Source of the DNA: Litchfieldella rifensis
GTDB lineage: Bacteria > Pseudomonadota > Gammaproteobacteria > Pseudomonadales > Halomonadaceae
NCBI RefSeq assembly: GCF_042646605.1
Contig: NZ_JBHRUG010000027.1
Span: 62,001 to 126,000, forward strand
DNA length: 64,000 nt
Direction of reading: 5' to 3'
Shown: positions 26,804 through 34,194 of the stretch, piece by piece
Numbering within the stretch: position 1 is the stretch's first letter
Layout of the letters: each line of letters begins with the position of its first letter
The notes under the pieces: generated by a model
What the model was told of the DNA's origin: nothing
The model's input: the letters and a program-made list of their open reading frames with translations, nothing else
The model's database searches: none
Position numbers and translations under genes: made by a program

Positions 26804-29800
26804 ATGAGCACGCTTTTCATCAGCCACAGCAGTGCCGATAGCACGGCGGCACGCGAGATGGCCGAGTGGCTGGAACGGCACGGGCATCACTCGCTGTTCC
26901 TCGACTTCGACGTCGAACATGGCATTCCGGCCGGGCGCGACTGGGAGCGCGAGCTCTACCGCAATCTCCGTACCTGCCAGGCGATGATCGTGCTGTGCAG
27001 CGAGCACTCCATGACCTCATGCTGGTGTCTCGCCGAGATGAGCCATGCCCGCGCCCTCGGCAAGCGGATTTTTCCGGTCCGCATCGCCTGCTGCACCCTG
27101 CGGCCCCAGCTCGCCGAGCTGCAGGTGATCGATCTGGTCAAGGACCCGGAGACGGGCTACAAGCGGCTGCGTCAGGGGCTGGCGAGCGTGTTCGACTGGG
27201 ATCGCCGCCGTCCGCCCTATCCCGGCCTGCTGGTCTTCGAGGAGGCGGATGCGGCCATCTTCTTCGGTCGCGATGCCGAAATCCAGCAGGCCCTGGACCG
27301 TCTCCACCAGAGACGGCGCTTCGGTGGACCGCGTCTGCTGCTGTTCCTGGGGGCCTCGGGCAGCGGCAAGTCCTCGCTCGTGCGTGCCGGGATCGTGCCG
27401 CGACTGCGAACCGCTCCCGAGACATGGGCGGTTATCGGCCCCATCCGTCCCCGTGAGCGTCCCTTCGACGAATTCTCGACGCAGCTTGCGCGGGGACTCG
27501 CCGCCGAAGGCGTGTCGACCGAGCGCATTCCGGCGATGACGTCGCCTGCCGAGTCGGCGGCCCAGTGGCTGCCGACGGTGCACCGCGAGCTGCGGATGCT
27601 GCCCGGCAGGGAGCACGTGGCCCTGGTGCTGATCGTCGACCAGCTCGAAGAGCTGCTGACGAACTCGGTCCAGGCCGAGCAGTTCATGCGAGTGCTGCGC
27701 CCCGCCCTGCACAGCTCCGACGTCCCCATCCTCGTGATCGCCACCCTGCGCTCCGACTTCCTCGGTGCCCTCCAGGAGCACCCCGCCTGGCGCGACGTCC
27801 CCCTCGAACCACTGACCGTGGAGCCCCTGTCGGTGGGTGGTTTCGCTGCGGTGATCGAGGGGCCGGCGGAGCTCGCGGGGCTCGAGCTCGAGACCGGTCT
27901 GGTCGGGGCGATGGTCGCGGACACCGCCACCGAGGACGCGCTGCCGCTGCTCGCCTTCACGCTGCGCGAACTGTGGGAGCAGGGCGGGGACGACGGACGG
28001 CTGACCCTGGCCGAATACCGCGACCGGCTCGGCGGGTTGCACGGCTCGGTGGCGCGAGCCGCCGAAGCGGTGCTCACCGCCGCCGCGCTCACCCCGGAAC
28101 AGGAACAGGCGCTGCGCGCCGCCTTGCTCACGCTGGTGCGTCTCGACGACGAGGGCCGTTACACACGGCAGATGAGGCGTTGGGAGGACCTGCCCGCCGC
28201 GAGTCATCCGCTGCTGGAGCGTTTCGTCAAGGCGCGACTGTTGATCGCCGGTAGCCACGATGGCGCGCGCACGCTGGAGGTGGCCCATGAATCGCTGTTC
28301 CGGGTCTGGCATCGGCTCAATCAGTGGCTGGAGGCCGATCGTGAGGCGCTGCGGATTCGCGATGGCCTTCATCGCGCCGCCTCCGAGTGGGAGGACGGCG
28401 GACGCCCCGCCGAGTTGCTGGTTCATCGCGGTAGCCGCCTGGACATGGCGGAGGCGCTCGCGGACGAAAGCCTCGTCCTGTTCGCCGACATCGAGCGCCG
28501 CTATCTGCAGGCGTGCCGCGAGCAACGCGATGCCGAGTTCGCCGAGTCGCGTCGGCGGGAACGGGTCAAGCGACGCTGGATCGCGGCCACGGGGCTGACG
28601 CTGCTGTGCGGCGTCATCGGGCTCTCGTGGTTCGCCTGGTCGTTACACCAGCAGGAGCAGATCACGCGCCAGGGCCTGGCCGACCTGCATTGGGTCAACG
28701 GCGTGCGCGCCCGCGATCGGGACGATAGCCCTCTCAAGGCGAGCCATCACTTCATGCGCGCCGCGGAGTTGGCGGTGGACCCGGGGCGGGCGGCGAGCGC
28801 CTACTGGGCCGCTAACCGGGTGGGTCATGGTCTGCAACTCGCCGCCGCGGCGGATACCGGCCCCGGCCTGGTGACGGCCGCCTTCGAGGCGGCGGGGGAG
28901 ACCGTGCGGCTGTGGGGCAGCGACGGCAGCGGTCGTGCCTGGTCCGTGGGCGATGGTGCGGCGGAGCCCACGCTCCCGCGGGGGCGGCGCCTCGTGCAGA
29001 CGGTCTCGCCGGCGGGCATGCCCTGGCACACGCGGATCGTCGTCTATGGCGAGGACCACCGCGCCGAGATCCGCGATCGTCGCAGCGGTGCCCTGCTGAT
29101 CGAGACGCCGCCGGCGGTGGAACGCCTCTGGATCGGCGGGGCCGATGAAGCCACGGCGGTGAGCGTACACCGCGGCGGTGAGGCCTGGGTATGGGACCTC
29201 GCGCATGGTGAGCGCCTCGGCGCCTTGCCGCATGCCGCGGGCGTGGACGGCGTCGCCTTTTCCCCGCAGGGCGCGCGACTCCTGTTCTGGACCCGTGACG
29301 GCGAAGCGGTGCTCTGGCACCTGGATACCGCCACGGTGGCGGCACGCTATCGCGGCGCTGGCGAGATCATCGGCGGGGCACTGGGTGCGAGGGAGCGGGA
29401 CGTAGCGCTCTGGAGCCGCGACGGTCGGCTGTGGCTGCCGGCCCTGGATGACGTCACCCTGGCGCCGGCGGAGGGGGGACGCTGTAGCGGCCGGGCCATC
29501 GGCGCGCAGTTTCTCGTCGCTACCGCTCGCCTGCTCGTCTGGAACCATGGGGCCTGCGGGACCGCCCGGCTGTGGGATCCCGAGGCGCAGCTCCCGGTCG
29601 GCCCCGTCATACGCCATGCGGAGGAGCTCGCCCCGCCCGCGATCGGGAGAGCCCGTTTCGTCACCTGGAGCCCCAACAATGGCCCGGCACGCTTATGGCA
29701 CAGCACGACCGGCCAGGCCGTGGCCACCCTCGCCGGCCCCGTGACGGGCGCCAGCTTCGGGGCGGACGAGGGCCTCCTGGTCACCTGGGGCGGTAGCGAG

Positions 29801-31111
29801 GCACGACTATGGGCGAGCATTACCGGCAACCTTCTGGGCCTGCCGCTGCGGCATCCGGCCGCGGTGATGGGCGCGATGGCCAGCGATGACGGGCAGCGCG
29901 TGCTCTCCTGGGCGGGAAACGGCAGCCTGCGTCTGTGGCGGGTGCACGCCCCGACGGCCGCGGCGGCCATCGAGTTCCCGACGGCCGTGCTCGATGCCGC
30001 GCTCGTGCCGGGCGAGGCGCGGATTCAGGCCGTCACGCTCGACGGCTACGTTCACGCCTGGTCACCGAACGACGGCACGGTGGAGCGTTGGCTGCTGGAC
30101 CGGGGCATCGTGCGTGCCGCCTTCGCCCCCGACGGTCACCGCCTGCTGACCGCCGGACCGAGCGGCGATGTGCGCATCTGGAGCTGGGAGGAGGCTGCCT
30201 TCCAGGCGCTGGCGGCACCGGGCGCTACCGCCGGCGACGCTCCCGTGGCGGACGTGGTGTGGAACTCCGGATCCGATCGCTTGCTGTTCTGGGGCGAGCA
30301 GGGGTGCACCGCGTGGTTGTGGCGAGTCGGCATGGCGCGTGTCGTGCCGCTCGAGCATGGTGGCGAGGCGGACGGGGACGCGGAGTGTCGCCTGCGCGGC
30401 GCGGCCTTCGACGACGACGGCTCCCGATTGCTGACCTGGGGCGAGGACCGGCGCCTGCGCTTGTGGGACGTCGAGGCACGCGAGCCGGTGTCGCTGTGGG
30501 CCTTCTCCGACGGGCCGCTCATTCGCAGTGCCGGCATCGACGCCGCGGGCGAACGCCTGCTGGTCGCCACCGATGACGGCGGTGTCACCCTGTCGTGGCA
30601 GGACCGCCGCACTGCCAGCGTCTCCCTGCATCACGATGATGTCCGTGGCGCGCGGCTGCATGCCGGCACGCAGCGGATCCTGAGTTGGGGCGGCGACAGC
30701 GTGCGCATCTGGGACCTTGCCGCCGCCACTCACCTGGCGAACCTGGCCCACCAGGGCAACGTCGTCGGCGCGGCGTTCGCCCGCGACGGGGAACGCGTGC
30801 TGACCTGGCAGAGCGACGGGAGCATACGACTCTGGGACGCGGTCGGCGGCCATCCGTTGACACCGGCGCTGCATGGTGCGGGCCGTTCCTCCTTCGCCAT
30901 CGACAGCGATTTCGGACCATCGGCGATTCGGCTGCTGGTCGCCACCGACGACCGCGCCACGCTCTGGCAATGGCCCGCGCTCGGCGCGCCACCGTCCCGG
31001 CCGGTTCGGCGACAGGAGGTCCTGACCGGCAGCCGATTGACGGCGTTTGGCGAGGTGGAGGCACTGTCGGCGGTGATATGGCGGCAACTCGCGGCCGACC
31101 CGGGCGACTAG
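26804..31111 (+). CDS. TIR-STAND NTPase-WD40 protein with internal membrane segment
   Basis: A 1435-residue protein. Residues 1-125 form a TIR domain (STLFISHSSADSTAA, with the probable catalytic E78 in SCWCLAEMSHA). Residues about 138-560 form an nSTAND1-type P-loop NTPase: Walker A GASGSGKSS at 183-191 and Walker B LIVDQLEEL with D279, E282 and E283. A membrane helix (about 592-612) precedes a WD40-rich C-terminus (about 690-1400, e.g. GNVVGAAFARDGERVLTWQS). TIR domains cleave NAD or make signal nucleotides, STAND modules oligomerise on ligand sensing and WD40 propellers bind ligands. Hence it is a likely immune or stress sensor. ATG 26804 starts the TIR fold; the ribosome site is weak. Confidence 0.9.
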   Translation: MSTLFISHSSADSTAAREMAEWLERHGHHSLFLDFDVEHGIPAGRDWERELYRNLRTCQAMIVLCSEHSMTSCWCLAEMSHARALGKRIFPVRIACCTLRPQLAELQVIDLVKDPETGYKRLRQGLASVFDWDRRRPPYPGLLVFEEADAAIFFGRDAEIQQALDRLHQRRRFGGPRLLLFLGASGSGKSSLVRAGIVPRLRTAPETWAVIGPIRPRERPFDEFSTQLARGLAAEGVSTERIPAMTSPAESAAQWLPTVHRELRMLPGREHVALVLIVDQLEELLTNSVQAEQFMRVLRPALHSSDVPILVIATLRSDFLGALQEHPAWRDVPLEPLTVEPLSVGGFAAVIEGPAELAGLELETGLVGAMVADTATEDALPLLAFTLRELWEQGGDDGRLTLAEYRDRLGGLHGSVARAAEAVLTAAALTPEQEQALRAALLTLVRLDDEGRYTRQMRRWEDLPAASHPLLERFVKARLLIAGSHDGARTLEVAHESLFRVWHRLNQWLEADREALRIRDGLHRAASEWEDGGRPAELLVHRGSRLDMAEALADESLVLFADIERRYLQACREQRDAEFAESRRRERVKRRWIAATGLTLLCGVIGLSWFAWSLHQQEQITRQGLADLHWVNGVRARDRDDSPLKASHHFMRAAELAVDPGRAASAYWAANRVGHGLQLAAAADTGPGLVTAAFEAAGETVRLWGSDGSGRAWSVGDGAAEPTLPRGRRLVQTVSPAGMPWHTRIVVYGEDHRAEIRDRRSGALLIETPPAVERLWIGGADEATAVSVHRGGEAWVWDLAHGERLGALPHAAGVDGVAFSPQGARLLFWTRDGEAVLWHLDTATVAARYRGAGEIIGGALGARERDVALWSRDGRLWLPALDDVTLAPAEGGRCSGRAIGAQFLVATARLLVWNHGACGTARLWDPEAQLPVGPVIRHAEELAPPAIGRARFVTWSPNNGPARLWHSTTGQAVATLAGPVTGASFGADEGLLVTWGGSEARLWASITGNLLGLPLRHPAAVMGAMASDDGQRVLSWAGNGSLRLWRVHAPTAAAAIEFPTAVLDAALVPGEARIQAVTLDGYVHAWSPNDGTVERWLLDRGIVRAAFAPDGHRLLTAGPSGDVRIWSWEEAAFQALAAPGATAGDAPVADVVWNSGSDRLLFWGEQGCTAWLWRVGMARVVPLEHGGEADGDAECRLRGAAFDDDGSRLLTWGEDRRLRLWDVEAREPVSLWAFSDGPLIRSAGIDAAGERLLVATDDGGVTLSWQDRRTASVSLHHDDVRGARLHAGTQRILSWGGDSVRIWDLAAATHLANLAHQGNVVGAAFARDGERVLTWQSDGSIRLWDAVGGHPLTPALHGAGRSSFAIDSDFGPSAIRLLVATDDRATLWQWPALGAPPSRPVRRQEVLTGSRLTAFGEVEALSAVIWRQLAADPGD

Positions 31112-31121
31112 TGCGAGCGCC

Positions 31122-32093
31122 TTACGGTGCCACGCTCACTTGGGAGTCCGACCATGCCGTGACCCACCCTCCGGTCGGCGCCCAGGCGCGAACCTTGAGA
31201 CGATGCGTGCCCGTAGAGACGCTTTGGCTCTCGTCGCGGCCATCCCACTGCTGCGGATCGATGCTGCGTCCGGCGGCCACACCGCCGTCGATGGGTTCCT
31301 CGTTGACGAAGAATTGGCGCTCGCCGTCATCGGCCGGCTCCACGCGCATGATCTCCGCCACCGCCTGGGGAAACTCGGAATGCGAGAAGAAACGATAGGA
31401 GGCCTGCTCACTCGCTTGAGTGCGGATCCGGCGTGGCAGGAACGATACCTCTTCGATGGCCACCGAGCCCACCGCCCGGGGGCCGCAACCCAGCGCGTAG
31501 ACGCGAAACGAGGACACCGTGCGTTCCCCGCTCATATCGGTCGCGGTCACGGCAATGGCGGCAGGGCGTTCGCTGTCGCCGAATGCGGACGGAAGCCGGA
31601 ACTGGAGGAGATGCCGACCCACGTCGTCCGCAGCGAAGGGGATGCGCAGCGTGTATATCTCCGGGACATCCTGGGCGCTGATGCGCAGCGTGACGATGAC
31701 CGGCTGCTCATGGGCGAAGTCCAGCACGAACGGCCAATCGCCACGTACCACGCCGACAGCGGCGAACGCGCTGGTATTGTACTGGGGGGCAAACTCCGGA
31801 CCGTTGCGTTGCAGCCGATCGATCACGTCGCCATCGTCCTCGGTCGACCGTTGCGCGGCCTCGCTGCGCCGGTGCAGCCAGCTCCCGACCAGAACCAGCG
31901 CCGCGGCGCCCGCCACGATGGCCGGTACCCGCCAGTCGTTGTCGCCGCCACCCCCGTCCCGGGAGGGCGGTTGGTAGTCGTCATAGTCGCCGGTCGTCGA
32001 TGCCTGCAAGACCGGCGAGACAGCGAGCGCCGCGGTAAGCAGCCAGGCAAGATACCCTCTGAACCGGCGCTGGCCCTCGTTAACGTTAGCCAT
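31122..32093 (-). CDS. Secreted or membrane-anchored beta-rich protein of unknown function
   Basis: A 323-residue protein. An N-terminal signal sequence (LAWLLTAALAVSPVLQAS) is followed by an acidic Gly-rich linker (DYDDYQPPSRDGGGGDNDW) and a second hydrophobic segment (VPAIVAGAAALVLVGSWL). The rest (about 110-323) is beta-rich, with a repeated Ig-like pattern (PVIVTLRISAQDVPEIYTLR, and near the end HRLKVRAWAPTGGWVTAWSD). I do not recognise the family. Only two bases separate the stop codon of the lipoprotein gene upstream from its ATG, so the two are translationally coupled. It converges on the TIR-STAND gene with a 10-bp gap. Confidence 0.8.
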   Translation of the reverse strand: MANVNEGQRRFRGYLAWLLTAALAVSPVLQASTTGDYDDYQPPSRDGGGGDNDWRVPAIVAGAAALVLVGSWLHRRSEAAQRSTEDDGDVIDRLQRNGPEFAPQYNTSAFAAVGVVRGDWPFVLDFAHEQPVIVTLRISAQDVPEIYTLRIPFAADDVGRHLLQFRLPSAFGDSERPAAIAVTATDMSGERTVSSFRVYALGCGPRAVGSVAIEEVSFLPRRIRTQASEQASYRFFSHSEFPQAVAEIMRVEPADDGERQFFVNEEPIDGGVAAGRSIDPQQWDGRDESQSVSTGTHRLKVRAWAPTGGWVTAWSDSQVSVAP

Positions 32094-32095
32094 GA

Positions 32096-32569
32096 TTAGA
32101 CCGTCGTCCACGCCTGATCGTCCGGTCGTCGGCAGGCCGTGCCATCGGTGCGACGTCGCTCGCCGTCGACCACGACCTCCATATCGAAGTGGCGACATTG
32201 CTGGTCGCCCTGCTGGAAGGTCTCCTGGGGCGTCACCGTGTACTCGCTGCCGGTATTCGCGTTGCGCCAGCTCTGTGATTCGCCGTCGGGGGTACGATCG
32301 AGCACCGCCCCCATCGTCTGGCGGTCCTCGCAGGTAAACCGGGTACCGATCTCGCGGCCGATGAGGCCGCCCATCGAGGCACCGATCACCATGGCGGCGG
32401 TTCGCCCGGAGCCGTCTCCGATCTGCGAGCCGATCACGCCGCCGAGGAGGGCGCCGAGGCCGGTGCTGGCCCCTTCGCAGGTGCTGAGATTCTGACAGCC
32501 GCCGAGCGTGAAGAGGCTCAGCAGGAGCACCGCAAGGATTCGCGTGGTACGTGGTATCGACGCCTCCAT
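32096..32569 (-). CDS. Glycine-zipper lipoprotein (17-kDa surface antigen-like)
   Basis: A 157-residue lipoprotein. A hydrophobic signal ends in a lipobox (LLSLFTLGGC), so Cys24-25 should be lipidated. A glycine-zipper pair follows: GLGALLGGVIGSQIGDGSG and MVIGASMGGLIGREIG, as in the Rickettsia 17-kDa antigen and other outer-membrane glycine-zipper proteins. The C-terminal half (SGSEYTVTPQETF region, CRHFDMEVVVDG) is like SH3-type tails of this family. GGAGG before the ATG at 32569 decides the start over the ATG at 32584. First gene of a two-gene operon. Confidence 0.88.
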   Translation of the reverse strand: MEASIPRTTRILAVLLLSLFTLGGCQNLSTCEGASTGLGALLGGVIGSQIGDGSGRTAAMVIGASMGGLIGREIGTRFTCEDRQTMGAVLDRTPDGESQSWRNANTGSEYTVTPQETFQQGDQQCRHFDMEVVVDGERRRTDGTACRRPDDQAWTTV

Positions 32570-32789
32570 GCCTGCCTCCCCCATTGGTGGTGGGCCCTGT
32601 CGGCGACATGGTCGAGGCAGGGCATGTGCTGACTTGTCGAGGGCATACTTCGAGTGGCGTATCCGTAGTATTGCACCAGAGGCGCAGGGGCTCCATGTGG
32701 GGAGGGGCCGAACTGCTATATTTATTTATGCGAAGAAGATCAAGCCGTACCCCATACCCGCACACGGCCAATTGCCGCCGGAGAGCGAT

Positions 32790-33320
32790 GTGGACGACGC
32801 CGCGCCCGCTGATCGCAGCGATTCCCCGACCCCCGACGGCATAGCGCCGGACGACGTCTTGCGTCAGCGCGCGGAATGGCGCCGTCTGGAGGACCAACTC
32901 GCCTGGTACGGTCGCCGCAGCAGAAGCTGCCAGCGCTGGCACAAGGGACTGCGCCTGGTGCAGGTGGCGTTTGCCGCCTCCATTCCGGTGATTTCCTTGG
33001 CCGACCTGCCCTTGGCGCGCTGGCTGACGGCCTCGCTAGGTGCCTTGATAGCGGTGCTCGAAGCTACCGAACAGATCAACCAGTTCGGCACGCTATGGCT
33101 TCAGTACCGCTCGACCGCCGAACATCTCAAGCACGAGAAATACCTCCTGCTCGCCGGCGCGGGTCCTTACCGTGAGCTGGAGCGCGCCGAGGCATTGCGG
33201 CTGCTGGCCGAGCGCGTGGAAGAGCACGTCTCCCGCGAGCATGCCGGCTGGGTCCGCACCTCGGAAAAGCGCCTGGCTCGTCAGGGGACGGGGGAGGGAG
33301 GACGAGAGCCATCGCCATGA
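32790..33320 (+). CDS. DUF4231 two-TM protein (SLATT-like)
   Basis: A 176-residue protein. A charged N-terminal helix (LRQRAEWRRLEDQLAWYGRR) is followed by two membrane helices (RLVQVAFAASIPVISL and WLTASLGALIAVLEATEQI) and a soluble helix with WLQYRSTAEHLKHEKYLLLA then GAGPY, the DUF4231 signature. DUF4231 proteins resemble SLATT two-TM proteins, proposed as membrane-damaging effectors in nucleotide-signalling conflict systems. Start: GTG at 32790 with GGAGAG 5 bases upstream; the frame is open to 32508 but this overlaps the lipoprotein promoter region. An AT-rich TATATT at 32717-32722 may be its -10. Divergent from the lipoprotein operon. Confidence 0.83.
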   Translation: MDDAAPADRSDSPTPDGIAPDDVLRQRAEWRRLEDQLAWYGRRSRSCQRWHKGLRLVQVAFAASIPVISLADLPLARWLTASLGALIAVLEATEQINQFGTLWLQYRSTAEHLKHEKYLLLAGAGPYRELERAEALRLLAERVEEHVSREHAGWVRTSEKRLARQGTGEGGREPSP

Positions 33321-33380
33321 ACCGAAGCCGGCCGATCTTGCCCAACGGCAGTGGATAGGCCGACTGACAGGAGGTGACCC

Positions 33381-34136
33381 ATGGCGAGACAAGCGACGTC
33401 AAGGAAGCAACGGAGTGGCCGTTTGCGGATCGGCACGTCCGGCTATCAGTACCGGCACTGGAAGGAGCGCTTCTATCCCGCCGAGCTGCCGCAGAGGGCA
33501 TGGTTCGACTACTACGCCGAGCGTTTCGATACGGTGGAGATCAACAATACCTTCTACAATCTGCCGAAGGGCGAGACCTTCGACAACTGGCGGGAGTCGG
33601 CGCCGGAAGGATTCGAATATGCGCTCAAGTTCAGCCGCTACGGCAGCCATATCAAACGTCTCAAGGATCCGGGACAGAGCATTGCGACCTTTCTCGATGC
33701 TGCCCGGCAGCTAAAGGGGCACCTGGGGCCGGTGCTGGTGCAGCTGCCGCCGAAATGGCAGCCGCAGCCCCAGCGCCTGGAGCACTTCCTCGCCGAGGCG
33801 CCGAGCCAGATCCGCTGGACCTTCGAGTTTCGTGATCCGCTGTGGCTCAATGACGACGTCTTCGGGGTGCTGCGTGAGCATGGAGCAGCGCTATGCATCC
33901 ACGACATGATCGAGGAGCATCCGCGCGAGGTAACCGCGGACTGGACCTATCTACGCTTCCACGGCGAACACTATACCGGCAGTTACTCTTCTCAGTTTCT
34001 CACCGCGGAGGCGGACCGGGTCACGGCCCTGCTACAGGACGGCTACGACGTCTACGCCTACTTCAACAACGATGAGGAAGCCCATGCCGCTCACAATGCG
34101 CTGGCCTTGAAGCGTTATGTGAACGACCGACTCTGA
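33381..34136 (+). CDS. DUF72 (YecE-like) protein
   Basis: A 251-residue TIM-barrel-like DUF72 protein. Family blocks are RIGTSGYQYRHWKERFYP, FDTVEINNTFYNLP, FEYALKFSRYGSHIKRLKDP, VLVQLPPKWQ, FEFRDPLWL and, near the end, YAYFNNDEEAHAAHNAL. The function is unknown despite available structures of relatives. GGAGGTGACCC precedes the ATG. It sits between the DUF4231 gene and the ABC operon, with no sign of co-transcription with either. Confidence 0.92.
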   Translation: MARQATSRKQRSGRLRIGTSGYQYRHWKERFYPAELPQRAWFDYYAERFDTVEINNTFYNLPKGETFDNWRESAPEGFEYALKFSRYGSHIKRLKDPGQSIATFLDAARQLKGHLGPVLVQLPPKWQPQPQRLEHFLAEAPSQIRWTFEFRDPLWLNDDVFGVLREHGAALCIHDMIEEHPREVTADWTYLRFHGEHYTGSYSSQFLTAEADRVTALLQDGYDVYAYFNNDEEAHAAHNALALKRYVNDRL

Positions 34137-34194
34137 GCCGAGGCATTTTCCTTAACCCGTCTCCATCGCCTACTGTGTAAGTAAGGGAGACATC

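Noticed and set aside
27017..28525. 502-codon minus-strand ORF inside the TIR-STAND gene
   Set aside because: Shadow of the STAND NTPase region; low-complexity Gln/Arg/Gly composition and no ribosome site.
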